Virus record (IMG/VR): IMGVR_UViG_3300050821_007905
Span: 1-56,295 of that record
Source of the DNA: a virus
Strand: one strand, 5' to 3'
DNA length: 56,295 nucleotides
A program made the translations under genes and the position numbers. The notes beneath the pieces were generated by a model, which worked only from the letters and a program-made list of their open reading frames with translations, made no database searches and was not told where the DNA came from. Position 1 is the stretch's first letter. Every line of letters starts with the position of its first letter. Positions 1 through 7,834 of the stretch are shown piece by piece.

Positions 1-2
1 AG

Positions 3-251
3 ACCGTCGAGTTCGGATCGCTGCTGATCCGCCTCGCCGTCTTCCGCGGCTGGACGCTCACCGAGACCCCGCTGTTCGCCGGCACCAGACGGCTCTACAC
101 GCTCACCCGCGGCGCCGACATGGTCGGCCCGCTCGAGGGCGCCCGTCTCGCCGACGTCGCATGCGACCTCTTCCTCCAGGCGATGGAGCGCGACTCCCCG
201 AGCACACGGAGGACCATTCCCAGTGTCAGCGCTCCCTCAGGTCGCCGATGA
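3..251 (+). CDS. 5'-truncated protein of unknown function
   Basis: The window opens inside a rightward reading frame that stays open from base 3 to the TGA at 249-251, giving the last 82 residues of a protein. The piece has an aliphatic start, a GADMVGPLEGARL segment and a Ser/Arg-rich tail. I do not recognise the family. It overlaps the next gene (GTG at 223) and has the G+C-rich third positions of the genes that follow, so it is likely real. Confidence 0.55.
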   Translation, partial: TVEFGSLLIRLAVFRGWTLTETPLFAGTRRLYTLTRGADMVGPLEGARLADVACDLFLQAMERDSPSTRRTIPSVSAPSGRR

Positions 252-792
252 GCGGCCACTCGCGCCAGGCGTCACCAGCCACAGCTCACGGTCGGTCTAC
301 GACATCCGCGACGTTCCCGCCTTCTGCCGGCGGATCCTCGACACCGAGCTCAAGCGGCGAGGCCAGTCGTTCCAGTCGGGCACGTTCAGCTACGAGGACG
401 CGCTCGGCGATCTCGTCTGCGAGGTGTACCGGCTAGCAGGGCGATACGACCCCGAGCGCACCAACAGCTTCCGCCTCTATGCCACCTTCAAGCTCAGCAA
501 CCACACCGTCCCGGACATCGGCCGCAAGGTCCTCGGCCGAAACGGCAACCGGGCCGCTGAGCTTGCACACGCCGAGGTCGATGACCGAGCTGATTCGGGA
601 CGTCGACCCTGGGATTCTTCCCCCGAGGACTCGTCTGATCTCCTCGCATGTGGGAACCGCGATGGAGCAGGGCTGGAAGCCGATCGAGTTGGCACAGAAC
701 CTTGGCGTAGCGCCGTCGTTTCTCTCCGAGCTCATCGCCGAACTACGAACGGTGCTCGGGTTCGTGAACGGGGTCTTCCCGACACATTCTGA
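223..792 (+). CDS. sigma-70 region-2-like phage protein (start well supported, end uncertain)
   Basis: GTG start with a GGAGG ribosome binding site at 208-212. Residues about 30-105 resemble the sigma-like proteins found near phage terminases: a helical segment around SYEDALGDLV, then RYDPER and SFRLYA, the type of sequence seen in sigma region 2. A C-terminal DNA-binding region 4 is absent from this frame. The last 60 or so residues overlap the next gene by 212 bases, whereas most neighbours overlap by 4, and their composition looks like a shadow of the other frame. Either the protein really ends here or a +1 shift near the C5 run at 620-624 joins it to the HTH that opens the next frame. It could be a phage sigma factor, but that is inference. 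Confidence 0.55.
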   Translation: MSALPQVADERPLAPGVTSHSSRSVYDIRDVPAFCRRILDTELKRRGQSFQSGTFSYEDALGDLVCEVYRLAGRYDPERTNSFRLYATFKLSNHTVPDIGRKVLGRNGNRAAELAHAEVDDRADSGRRPWDSSPEDSSDLLACGNRDGAGLEADRVGTEPWRSAVVSLRAHRRTTNGARVRERGLPDTF

Positions 793-1459
793 CGACGAGT
801 ACCGTGCGCTTCTCGAGAGTGTCGCCGAGCAGGGCGTGGTCTGCGCGATCGTCGTCGACGAACGAGGCGTGATCGATGGCCACGCCCGCTTGCGTGCGTG
901 CAAGGAGCTGGCGCACATCGCGGAGTTAGCTGCCGAGCTACCTGAGTGGGAGACGACGGTGGAGGCTGCGCGTACAGACAGGGGCGAGGCTGTCGAGTTG
1001 TACGGCCGCGAGCGTGTACGTGATTGCGAGTACCTCGCCTCGTTCGACGCCGATGTGCTCGCCCGCGCGCGCGTCGTCGAGCCGCCCGTCGACCGGCGCA
1101 AAGGCTTGTCCGAGAGTGAGCGGCGGGCGCTCGCGATCACGCTGAACGCGCACCGCCGACACTTGAACCGCGGCGACCTGCGCCTGCTGATCGAGGTCGA
1201 GATCATGCGCGACGGCGGCCGGAGCAACGCGGCGATCGCGCGGCTCGTCGGCTGTACGCCTCAGTGGGTCGGCCAGGTGCGCGAGCAGCTCGTCGAGGAC
1301 GAGGCTCGGTTCAAGTCTCAACTTGAGGTTGAGTCGAAAGTGCTTTCGGTCCCGTGGCGCCCGGTAGTCGAGCTGGACTGTCCGCACTGCAAGGGGCACC
1401 TCGCGCTCGAGCGCGCTGGCAGAGACTTCCGGCTCGAGCTCGCGGCGGGTGCGGCGTGA
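581..1459 (+). CDS. HTH / ParB-like nuclease-domain protein with C-terminal CxxC
   Basis: From the ATG at 581 the protein has 292 residues. Residues about 15-60 form an HTH-like segment (WKPIELAQNLGVAPSFLSELI). Residues about 68-110 look like a ParB/sulfiredoxin-type domain, with the motif VIDGHARLRA preceded by EYRALLESVAEQG. Next come SESERRALAITLNAHRRHL, typical of ParB-like phage proteins, and a second HTH (NAAIARLVGCTPQWVGQVREQL). The C-terminus carries CPHC. ParB-like phage proteins of this type often bind DNA next to terminase genes. The N-terminal HTH looks like sigma region 4, which is why a frame shift from the preceding gene is considered. An upstream in-frame start at 479 is possible but looks like shadow coding. 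Confidence 0.7.
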   Translation: MTELIRDVDPGILPPRTRLISSHVGTAMEQGWKPIELAQNLGVAPSFLSELIAELRTVLGFVNGVFPTHSDDEYRALLESVAEQGVVCAIVVDERGVIDGHARLRACKELAHIAELAAELPEWETTVEAARTDRGEAVELYGRERVRDCEYLASFDADVLARARVVEPPVDRRKGLSESERRALAITLNAHRRHLNRGDLRLLIEVEIMRDGGRSNAAIARLVGCTPQWVGQVREQLVEDEARFKSQLEVESKVLSVPWRPVVELDCPHCKGHLALERAGRDFRLELAAGAA

Positions 1460-1788
1460 GCCTTGTCGTTGCAGCGCAGATGCTCGTCGACGGGAAGCGC
1501 GCGTGGCGTCGTCCTAGGACAGATCTGAGGTTCGCCGGGCAGATCGGTGAGATCGCTGGACTAAGCGCCAAGACGGGCATCGCGATCCGCTTTCATCGCT
1601 CGCACATCGTGTCCGAGGTGTTGGGCTCGCGTTGGTCGATGCAATGCCAGTCTTGCGGTGAGACGAAGCACGGACGCTTCTGGCTGCCGCGCGTGATGCC
1701 CAACCCGGCCCCGCTGGAAGCCCTGTTCCTTGACTTCGCGCGCGAGCACCTCGACAAGGGCTGTCGCGTCTACGGTCTGAAGGACTAG
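1456..1788 (+). CDS. hypothetical protein with a CxxC pair
   Basis: GTG start overlapping the previous stop as GTGA, 110 residues. The middle has CQSCGE followed by basic and aromatic residues, which may bind zinc with other ligands. It sits just before the small terminase gene, where small DNA-binding or HNH-like proteins are common, but no HNH motif is visible. Function unknown. Confidence 0.6.
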   Translation: MSLVVAAQMLVDGKRAWRRPRTDLRFAGQIGEIAGLSAKTGIAIRFHRSHIVSEVLGSRWSMQCQSCGETKHGRFWLPRVMPNPAPLEALFLDFAREHLDKGCRVYGLKD

Positions 1789-1799
1789 GCGAACGCGGC

Positions 1800-2375
1800 G
1801 TGGCCGCTGCCAAGCTGACCGACAAGCAGCGCGCGTTCGTCGAGGCCTACTTCGCCTGCGGATTCAACGCGACCAAGGCCGCGATCATGGCTGGCTACGC
1901 CGAGAAGAGCGCTGCCCAGCAGGGCTACCAGCTCCTTCAGATTCCTTCAGTGCGCGCGGCGATCGACGAGCGCTTCCTAGCCTTGGCTGACGACGCCGAG
2001 CAGATGCGCCGGCTGCTCGTCCGCGAGCTCGTCTCGATCCTGTCCTCCGACCTTGCCGGGCTCGTCGAGTGGGATGACAAGGGGATGCGGCTCGTGCCGT
2101 CCGCGGAGCTGACGCCGGAGCAGGCCTCGTCGCTGAAGGAAGTCTCGATGGTGATCCACGAGTACGAGTACGAGCATGAGCACCGGCCGTCGTTGCACAA
2201 GGTGACGCGGACGAAGATCGGTCAGCACGACAAGGTGCGGGCGGCTGATCTGCTCGCGCGCCTGCACGGCCTGTTGAAGGACAAGGTGGAGCTCTCAGGC
2301 AACGTCGGCATCACGCTTGATCGTTTGCACGAGTTGGCCGCGGCTGCTCGGGAACGGCGTGAACGAGACTCTTGA
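1800..2375 (+). CDS. terS: terminase small subunit
   Basis: GTG start, 191 residues. The N-terminus (LTDKQRAFVEAYF, then NATKAAIMAGYAEKSAAQQG) is the classic start of the Terminase_2 small subunit family, an HTH that recognises the packaging site. The middle is charged and the C-terminus (LDRLHELAAAARERRERDS) is helical, as expected for the oligomerising and TerL-binding part. The length is usual for the family. It overlaps the large subunit gene by 17 bases, which fixes the pair as an operon. Confidence 0.9.
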   Translation: MAAAKLTDKQRAFVEAYFACGFNATKAAIMAGYAEKSAAQQGYQLLQIPSVRAAIDERFLALADDAEQMRRLLVRELVSILSSDLAGLVEWDDKGMRLVPSAELTPEQASSLKEVSMVIHEYEYEHEHRPSLHKVTRTKIGQHDKVRAADLLARLHGLLKDKVELSGNVGITLDRLHELAAAARERRERDS

Positions 2376-3879
2376 CGACGAGGTCGCTGCCGAAGACTTC
2401 CTCGAGCAGGTACGAGCCGACCCGGTCTGGTTCTGCCGGAACGTCCTCCACTTCGAGCCGTGGAGCAAGCAGCGCGAGATCCTCGAGAGCGTCCGCGACC
2501 ATGACGCGACCGCGGTCCGCTCCGGTCACGGCGTCGGGAAGACGGCGGTGGCAGCGTCGGCGATCCTCTGGTTCCTGACCGCGTTCGGGCCCGAGGCGTT
2601 GTGCGTGACGACGGCGCCGACGTGGCGGCAGGTCCGCGACCTGCTCTGGCGCGAGGTCGCGAAGGCCGTCAAGCGCTCCGACGGGTTCTTCCACGGCCAC
2701 CTGACCGACACGCGCCTCGACTTCGCGCCCGAGTGGTACGCGGTCGGCTTGTCGACGAACCAGCCGGAGAACTTCCAGGGCTACCACGCGCCGCACCTGC
2801 TCTTCGTCGGCGACGAGGCCTCCGGCATCCGGCAGCCGATCTTCGAGGCCGCCGAAGGCTTCCTCACGAGCATCGGCGCGAAGACGCTGCTGATCGGCAA
2901 CCCGACCCAGATCGGCGGCGAGTTCCACTCCGCCTTCCATGGTGCGCGGTCGCTCTACAACACGATCCACGTGTCGGCGTTCGACACGCCGGCGTTCACG
3001 GGTGAGCCGGTGTCGGAGCAGGTCGCGCGCGTTCTGCCTTCGGCGGAGTGGGTGCGGCGAATGAAGACGAAGTACCGCGTCGCCGACAACGACGAGCGCG
3101 GCGGCAAAGGCACGAAGCTGCATCCGGTGTACGAGGTGCGCGTGATCGGCCAGTTCCCGTCGCAGGGCGAGCGCGCGGTGGTGCCGATGTTCGAGGTGGA
3201 GGCGGCGCAGGCGCGCGAGGTCGAGCTCGACGACGAATCATCGTGGCCGCGCGTCGTGTCGTGCGACCCGGCCAGGTTCGGTGACGACGAGACCGTGATC
3301 GCGCTCCGCCAGGGCAACCACGTCCGCATCCTCGAGGTACGGCAGGGGCAGGACACGATGGAGACCGTCGGCGCGCTCCTGATCGCCGCGCGGGACGCTG
3401 TCAGCGACAAGTACGGCAAGCCGGCGATCGTCGTCGACGAGATCGGCATCGGCGGCGGCATCATCGACCGGCTCAAGGAGGTCGCCGAGTTCCGCGTCGT
3501 CGCCTACAACGCATCCGCGTCGCCGGCTGAGGCGAACACCGGAGTCGGCGGCTACCCAAACGCGCGCTCCGAGCTGTGGTTCGAGTTCGCGAACGACTGG
3601 CTGCCCGAGCTCGACCTCGACACCGACGAGGATCTCCTCTCTGACCTGTGCGCGCCCGAGTACAAGATCGACTCGCAAGGGCGCCTCGTCGTCGAGCCAA
3701 AAGAGGAGACGAAGAAGCGTCTCGGCCGTTCACCGGACAGGGCGGACGCGGTGATGATGGCGTTCTGCCGTGCGGTGGCGGCTGGCATGAACGTGCGGCT
3801 GCCGACGGGTCCGCCGCCGCCGGGTGGCGTGTCGCGGTGGCAGGGGATGGGCGGGTCGGGCGGGTCGAAGTGGCGCTAG
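2359..3879 (+). CDS. terL: terminase large subunit (packaging ATPase/nuclease)
   Basis: Start taken as GTG 2359; the earlier TTG at 2317 would give extra residues that look like TerS shadow. About 506 residues. ATPase: Walker A SGHGVGKT near residue 55; Walker B with catalytic acid in LLFVGDEAS near 148; coupling region around LIGNPTQ. RNase H-like nuclease: SCDPARFGDDE near residue 300, VVDEIGIGGG near 357 and SPDRADAVMMAF near 460, which supply the three acidic positions. It cuts and pumps phage DNA into the prohead through the portal encoded at 14.2 kb. The ten-kilobase separation between terL and portal is unusual. Confidence 0.95.
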   Translation: MNETLDDEVAAEDFLEQVRADPVWFCRNVLHFEPWSKQREILESVRDHDATAVRSGHGVGKTAVAASAILWFLTAFGPEALCVTTAPTWRQVRDLLWREVAKAVKRSDGFFHGHLTDTRLDFAPEWYAVGLSTNQPENFQGYHAPHLLFVGDEASGIRQPIFEAAEGFLTSIGAKTLLIGNPTQIGGEFHSAFHGARSLYNTIHVSAFDTPAFTGEPVSEQVARVLPSAEWVRRMKTKYRVADNDERGGKGTKLHPVYEVRVIGQFPSQGERAVVPMFEVEAAQAREVELDDESSWPRVVSCDPARFGDDETVIALRQGNHVRILEVRQGQDTMETVGALLIAARDAVSDKYGKPAIVVDEIGIGGGIIDRLKEVAEFRVVAYNASASPAEANTGVGGYPNARSELWFEFANDWLPELDLDTDEDLLSDLCAPEYKIDSQGRLVVEPKEETKKRLGRSPDRADAVMMAFCRAVAAGMNVRLPTGPPPPGGVSRWQGMGGSGGSKWR

Positions 3880-4088
3880 TCGTTCCGGAACAGCCAGTCG
3901 CGGACGCGGTTGTCGAACTCGCCTAGGTCTGCAGCTTCCATCTCCGCCACTTGCAGCTCCATGCCCAAACGCGTCATCTGTGAGCACGCTCGCTCAGTGA
4001 TCTCGCGAAACTCGGCGAAGGTCTCCACGAGGTAGCGAGCGTAGGACAGTGCGTCGTCGTTGTTCGGCAGTGCGTCGTCGTCGTTCAT
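3876..4088 (-). CDS. small acidic protein on the opposite strand (possible moron)
   Basis: ATG at 4088, 70 residues, acidic N-terminus (MNDDDALPNNDDALSYARYL) and a helical remainder with no known motif. It converges on terL with a four-base overlap of the ends. A host-like -10 TATTCT lies eight bases before the ATG and no ribosome binding site is visible, fitting a leaderless mRNA. Isolated orientation and its own promoter are what a moron expressed in the lysogen would show. Function unknown. Confidence 0.55.
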   Translation of the reverse strand: MNDDDALPNNDDALSYARYLVETFAEFREITERACSQMTRLGMELQVAEMEAADLGEFDNRVRDWLFRND

Positions 4089-4096
4089 CGCGACGA

Positions 4097-4102
4097 AGAA
4101 TA
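4097..4102 (-). promoter_or_regulatory. TANNNT -10 element (TATTCT) of the leftward gene at 4088
   Basis: On the minus strand TATTCT is followed by eight bases and then ATG. There is no space for a leader, so the transcript would start at or near the start codon. No convincing -35 box. Confidence 0.45.
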
Positions 4103-4106
4103 GTCC

Positions 4107-4112
4107 CGATAC
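4107..4112 (+). promoter_or_regulatory. CGATA-class late promoter (CGATAC, 9 bases to GTG 4121)
   Basis: CGATAC with nine bases between GATA and the GTG at 4121; no ribosome binding site. First clear member of the repeated motif described in the findings. Confidence 0.5.
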
Positions 4113-4120
4113 CTGGGCGC

Positions 4121-4192
4121 GTGACAACCGCCGCAGCGATCTTCCTGCTCGCCATCGTGGCCCTCGTCTGGATGGGCGACCGGCGGCCATGA
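4121..4192 (+). CDS. 23-residue membrane peptide
   Basis: GTG start placed exactly nine bases after the CGATA motif. The peptide is one hydrophobic helix (AAAIFLLAIVALVWMGD) with a short basic end, and its TGA overlaps the next ATG as ATGA. The start position, the overlap and the composition together make it credible despite its size. Role unknown; single-span phage peptides are often linked to lysis or superinfection effects, but nothing here shows that. Confidence 0.5.
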   Translation: MTTAAAIFLLAIVALVWMGDRRP

Positions 4193-4473
4193 GCAAGTGG
4201 GTGTGGGGCTACTCGATCTGGGGCGGTAAGTGGCTGCTCGTCGACTTCCTCGTCTACGAGCTGCTCGGCTTCTTCGGCGTTGCGCCGTGGCCGACGCTCA
4301 GCGAGACGATCTGGCACGTCACCCGCACCTACCCGTGGACCGTTGAGCCGATCTTCGCGACGATCGTCTTCCTCACCGTCCACTTCCTCTACCACCGGCC
4401 GATCCTGATCTCGATCGCGTTCGGGCTGATCGTCGCCTACGGCGCGCACACGCTCGACCGCGCGCTCCCGTAG
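4189..4473 (+). CDS. membrane protein of unknown function
   Basis: ATG in ATGA overlap with the preceding peptide, 94 residues. Two or three hydrophobic segments are visible: WLLVDFLVYELLGFFGV, EPIFATIVFLTVHFLYH and LISIAFGLIVAYG. Many Trp/Tyr/Phe residues sit at likely membrane interfaces. Together with the 23-residue peptide it forms a short membrane-protein unit after terL. Unknown function. Confidence 0.65.
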   Translation: MSKWVWGYSIWGGKWLLVDFLVYELLGFFGVAPWPTLSETIWHVTRTYPWTVEPIFATIVFLTVHFLYHRPILISIAFGLIVAYGAHTLDRALP

Positions 4474-4479
4474 CGATAC
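4474..4479 (+). promoter_or_regulatory. CGATA-class late promoter (CGATAC, 9 bases to ATG 4488)
   Basis: CGATAC directly after the stop codon of the previous gene, nine bases between GATA and the ATG at 4488, no ribosome binding site. Confidence 0.55.
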
Positions 4480-4487
4480 GAGCGGGC

Positions 4488-4766
4488 ATGATCGTCGCGC
4501 CTCCGCCCGTCACCGCGAAGAGTCTCGCCGCACGCATTGACCGCGAAGACCGGGCGAAGGGCGCTCCCGGCTCCCACACCGTCTGCAAGCCTTGGCCTGG
4601 ACTGCCGGGCCGGTTCGACTGCTTCGTCGATCTCGGCAAGCCGAACATCCACGGCGTCCAGTGCGTCCGCGCGATGTTCTTCGTCGCTGGCGGCTTCGTG
4701 CGAGTGGATCTCCGGACGATGGTCTACCCGCCATGTCCGGCCAAGGCGTCCGGGCCGCCCGCGTAG
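4488..4766 (+). CDS. hypothetical protein
   Basis: ATG chosen because of the CGATA motif; 92 residues. Contains four cysteines (TVCKPW, FDCFVD, VQCVRA, PPCPAK) and a hydrophobic-aromatic core. No known motif. The spaced cysteines might bind metal or form disulfides. Confidence 0.6.
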   Translation: MIVAPPPVTAKSLAARIDREDRAKGAPGSHTVCKPWPGLPGRFDCFVDLGKPNIHGVQCVRAMFFVAGGFVRVDLRTMVYPPCPAKASGPPA

Positions 4767-4782
4767 CCGAGACGCGCAGCCG

Positions 4783-4788
4783 CGATAC
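4783..4788 (+). promoter_or_regulatory. CGATA-class promoter with a leader
   Basis: CGATAC lies 46 bases before the ATG at 4834. Unlike the leaderless cases, this gene has a good GGAGG site at 4824-4828, so a leader of about 35 bases is expected. The contrast supports the reading of CGATA as a -10 box rather than a translation signal. Confidence 0.5.
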
Positions 4789-4833
4789 GCACCGCCGCTT
4801 CACCACATCGAACCACCGACGACGGAGGCACCC

Positions 4834-5211
4834 ATGACCGGCATCGCGAAGGCAGCGGTCGAAGCGTACGAGCCGATCCAGGCACGCGAGCAGGAGCACC
4901 AGCTCAAGATCCGCGACGAGCGCAAGAAGCGCGCCGAGGGACACTTCGCCCGCGTCTTCGGCGAGCACCAGGAGGCGACCGTCGAAGGCGTCGAGATCGT
5001 CTTCACGATCGACAAGAAGCACCGGCTCGCGTACACCGGCAACCTGCGCGAGAAGAAGAAGCTGGTCGGCCCCGGGTGGGCGTACCTCGAGAAGTGCGCC
5101 GGCTGCAAGCAGGAGCAGCCCGTCGCGTTCGTGCAGACGCTCGCCGACCTCGGCCGCATCCTCACCAACGGCACCCCGGAATGGGAGTGCCCGACCTGCA
5201 ACCCGGCGTGA
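4834..5211 (+). CDS. zinc-finger-like hypothetical protein
   Basis: ATG preceded by GGAGG five bases upstream; 125 residues. The N-terminal half is charged and helical (QAREQEHQLKIRDERKKRA). The C-terminal part has CAGC and CPTC about 40 residues apart, a likely zinc ribbon. It lies at the head of the sugar-related block and overlaps the next gene as GTGA. Function unknown. Confidence 0.65.
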   Translation: MTGIAKAAVEAYEPIQAREQEHQLKIRDERKKRAEGHFARVFGEHQEATVEGVEIVFTIDKKHRLAYTGNLREKKKLVGPGWAYLEKCAGCKQEQPVAFVQTLADLGRILTNGTPEWECPTCNPA

Positions 5212-5801
5212 GGGTCGTCGTTCCTTATGTCGGCGAGGTGCATCCCGACACGCTTGCCGGGGTCGACGGGTGGCCTGGCGGTGTCAGCTACCACGACGTC
5301 AGCGGCTCCGACACCGCATACGCCGAGCTGCTCCGCGAGCTGTGGCGCGAGCAGGAAGGTTTCTGCATCGTCGAGGGTGACGTCGTCCCGCTGCCGTGGA
5401 CGCTCGCCGAGTTCGCGGTCTGCCCCGAGCCGTATTGCGCTGCGCCGTACGCGCTCGAGGCGTTCGTCGGGGTCGCCCTTGGATGCACGCGCTTCTCGTC
5501 GCTCTTTCTCCGCTGCTATCCCGACGCGGCCGAGATCGCCGCGCGGATCCCTTCGCCCTTCGGTGAGCCTGGCCACTGGCGGCAGCTCGACGTGTGGCTG
5601 CAGGGCGCGGTCCTTCGCGACGAGTACGGATGGCAGCCGCACGCGCACGCCGAGGTGATGCACCGCAACCCAGCGCGGGAGTTGTCGCCGGCGGCGCAGG
5701 GGCTGCCGGTACGCACGCGAGTGGAGGGGCGCATGTACCTCGAGCCCGGGACCGTCGACAGGATCGCCGCCGATCTCGCCGGTTCGGCATCCGAGAGATA
5801 A
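5208..5801 (+). CDS. glycosyltransferase-like protein
   Basis: GTG in GTGA overlap, 197 residues. Begins with a short strand (RVVVPYVG), followed by helical ELLRELWREQ and then FCIVEGDVVPLPW, a position that matches the acidic nucleotide-sugar site of GT-A proteins. The LGCTRFSS segment and the aromatic C-terminal half fit phage glycosyltransferases of this size. No strict DxD is seen, so the call rests on order and context among other transferases. Confidence 0.5.
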   Translation: MRVVVPYVGEVHPDTLAGVDGWPGGVSYHDVSGSDTAYAELLRELWREQEGFCIVEGDVVPLPWTLAEFAVCPEPYCAAPYALEAFVGVALGCTRFSSLFLRCYPDAAEIAARIPSPFGEPGHWRQLDVWLQGAVLRDEYGWQPHAHAEVMHRNPARELSPAAQGLPVRTRVEGRMYLEPGTVDRIAADLAGSASER

Positions 5802-5810
5802 GCGACCGTG

Positions 5811-6425
5811 ATGGCCACGTTGACCGTGATCACGCCGACGAAGGGCAGGCCCAGCCTGTCCGCCACGATCGCCTCGGTAACGCCGCAGCTCGAGCACGGC
5901 GACGAGCTGATAGTCGTCGCGGATCTCGCGCACGGGCCGCATCCGTACGCGCGTGGCCTCTGCCGGTTGGCCCAGGACGGCTGCAGAGGGAAGGTCGTCT
6001 ACGCCGAGCTCGCCGTCGAGGGAAGCCAGTATGGGAACGCGCAGCGCGACTTCGGATTGAAGCTCGCCGGCGGCAGCCATCTCGCGTTTCTCGACGACGA
6101 CGACGTCTGGACCGACGACGCCGGCGCTCTGATCCACGAGGCGATCGACCTTCAGCCGCACTACGTCCACGTGTTCAAGGCCGAGTGGGGGCCCGGTCAT
6201 CACGCGCACGGCACGATCCTCTGGAAGGAGCCGCACTTCGTCGAGGGGCAGATCGGGACGCCGATGGTCGTGTGGCCGCGTCACCACGCGATGCCTCGGT
6301 GGATGGACTCGAACGAGCGCGGCGTCGTCTCTGACTTCGGCTGGATGAGCGCGGCGCTCGGCGCGACTCGGATCGGGTGGCATCCGCGGATCGTCGCGAC
6401 CGTGCGACCGGAGGCTCAGGCGTGA
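5811..6425 (+). CDS. family 2 glycosyltransferase
   Basis: Start ATG 5811 (GTG 5808 also possible); a weaker AGATAA at 5796-5801 precedes it. 204 residues. GT-A fold signature: TLTVITPTKGRP at the N-terminus, then AQRDFGLKLAGGSHLAFLDDDD, where the DDDD run supplies the metal and nucleotide-sugar binding acids. It is predicted to move a sugar from a nucleotide donor to an unknown acceptor in the host cytoplasm. Confidence 0.75.
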   Translation: MATLTVITPTKGRPSLSATIASVTPQLEHGDELIVVADLAHGPHPYARGLCRLAQDGCRGKVVYAELAVEGSQYGNAQRDFGLKLAGGSHLAFLDDDDVWTDDAGALIHEAIDLQPHYVHVFKAEWGPGHHAHGTILWKEPHFVEGQIGTPMVVWPRHHAMPRWMDSNERGVVSDFGWMSAALGATRIGWHPRIVATVRPEAQA

Positions 6426-6862
6426 CCTGCTCGGTCGACGGATGCGAGAATCCGGTCGCCACAAGCGGCCAGTGCTCGAAGCACTACATGCGCGGCTACC
6501 GCGCGACGAAGAAGCGTCTGCCCAGGAAACGGCGGAGCAGCATTCCCCTCGTCGAGCTCTGGGACAACGACGGCCGCGCACACGTCGCGTTCGAGACCGC
6601 GAGGGCGACCTTCTGCCTGCGTCCGCTCGACGCGCTGACCGACACGCCGACAGTGGTCGAGGGCTCGTGCGCACGTTGCGAAGCCGGGCGTCACACCGTC
6701 CCCTACATCCGCAGCCGCGAGCAGCTCGCGTACCTGACTCGCCTCTCGAACGCTGCGATCCATAGCAAGGTGCTGGAAGAGGAAGGTCTTGTCGCCGTCC
6801 TCATGCTCGCCGAGAAGAGGATCGTCGTTCCGCCCTACCGAGAGAAGCGGGCCGTCGCATGA
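6422..6862 (+). CDS. zinc-finger-like protein with a CxxxxC...CxxH cluster
   Basis: GTG in GTGA overlap, 146 residues. The N-terminus has CSVDGCENPV followed by GQCSKHYMRGY, a compact C-C-C-H zinc site seen in many phage HNH-like and DNA-binding proteins. Later CLRP and CARCEAG add cysteines. There is no HNH catalytic histidine pair, so nuclease activity cannot be claimed. Confidence 0.6.
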   Translation: MTCSVDGCENPVATSGQCSKHYMRGYRATKKRLPRKRRSSIPLVELWDNDGRAHVAFETARATFCLRPLDALTDTPTVVEGSCARCEAGRHTVPYIRSREQLAYLTRLSNAAIHSKVLEEEGLVAVLMLAEKRIVVPPYREKRAVA

Positions 6863-7488
6863 CCTGGCAGATCCTCATCGCCTCGGTCTACTCGCGGACA
6901 CGCGCGCTCGACAGTCTGCTCGCCCGCCTCTCCAAGCAAGCGTCTCCGTTCGCTGGCGAGGTCGGCATCCTCGTCGACCGTGACGACTGCGATCAGCCGG
7001 TGGGCGTGAAGCGAACGCGACTCGTGCAGGCGGCCACCGCCGAGCATGTCTGCTTCGTGGACGACGATGACGACGTGCGCGACGACTACATCGCCCAAAT
7101 CATGTACCTGCTCACGGGCGACCCCGACTACGTCGGCTTCCGGGTTGCGTACTCGATCGACGGCGCGCGCCAGAAGGACGCGATCCACAAGCTCGGCCAG
7201 CCGTGGAGCGAGACCGAGGACGCGTACCTGCGCGGCATCTCGCATCTCAACCCGATCCGGCGCGAGGCTGCCCTTGCCGGGCTTCCATTCCGTGACGGCT
7301 TCGGCGAGGACCACGAGTGGTCGGAGAAGGTGGAGGCGTCAGGGCTCGTGAAGGTGGGTGCGTACATCGACGAGTGTCTGTACCACTACCGCTATTCGTC
7401 CCAGGGGTCGCTGTTCAAGGCGGGGCCGCAGCGGGTCGGGAGCGATCCGGGGCTGCCGTCGTATCCGTTCGTGGAGGTGCTCGCGTGA
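6859..7488 (+). CDS. family 2 glycosyltransferase, paralogue A
   Basis: ATG in ATGA overlap, 209 residues. Begins TWQILIASVYSRT, then FAGEVGILVDRDDC, VGVKRTRLVQAATAEHVCFVDDDDD and SHLNPIRREAAL. The acidic run is the GT-A metal site. Strongly similar along its length to the gene at 8511, so one arose from the other by duplication with two genes and a transferase now between them. Confidence 0.8.
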   Translation: MTWQILIASVYSRTRALDSLLARLSKQASPFAGEVGILVDRDDCDQPVGVKRTRLVQAATAEHVCFVDDDDDVRDDYIAQIMYLLTGDPDYVGFRVAYSIDGARQKDAIHKLGQPWSETEDAYLRGISHLNPIRREAALAGLPFRDGFGEDHEWSEKVEASGLVKVGAYIDECLYHYRYSSQGSLFKAGPQRVGSDPGLPSYPFVEVLA

Positions 7489-7628
7489 CGCGCGTGATCT
7501 TCGTCGCAGTCCGTGAGCCTCGGTACGCCGTGCCCGGCTACTTCAAGCCCGGCGACCTCGTGCTCGACCCGTTCGGCTACATCCCCGACCAGGCGGGCGT
7601 CACCGTGATCCGGATCGGACGCAAGTGA
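7485..7628 (+). CDS. small hypothetical protein
   Basis: GTG in GTGA overlap with the transferase, 47 residues, with a basic beta-rich pattern (RVIFVAVREPRYAVPGYF ... AGVTVIRIGRK). It overlaps the next start as GTGA. Nothing recognisable, but tight coupling on both sides supports it. Confidence 0.5.
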   Translation: MTRVIFVAVREPRYAVPGYFKPGDLVLDPFGYIPDQAGVTVIRIGRK

Positions 7629-7834
7629 AGCCGCGGCGCATCGTCGTCTGCCTCGTGATCGGCGCGGTCGTGGGTTGGTTCGGCGTGCGACCCGGTCATC
7701 CCGAGAACGGCGTCGTGGCAGGCTTGCTGACCGCGCTGCTGGTGGCGCTGTTCTTCGTCTACCACGGCTACACCGAAGCGCTCGCCCGCGACCTCGAGAT
7801 CAATCCGCACCTGTACCAGAGGCGCCGCAAGTGA
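7625..7834 (+). CDS. small membrane protein
   Basis: GTG start, 69 residues with two membrane spans (IVVCLVIGAVVGWFGV and VVAGLLTALLVALFFVYHG) and charged tails. Its end overlaps the next transferase by four bases. It could anchor or assist the glycosyltransferases at the membrane, but only context suggests that. Confidence 0.6.
   Translation: MKPRRIVVCLVIGAVVGWFGVRPGHPENGVVAGLLTALLVALFFVYHGYTEALARDLEINPHLYQRRRK

Noticed and set aside
440-446. CGATAC at 442 inside the sigma-like gene
   Set aside because: No start codon at the right distance; internal occurrence that shows the background level.
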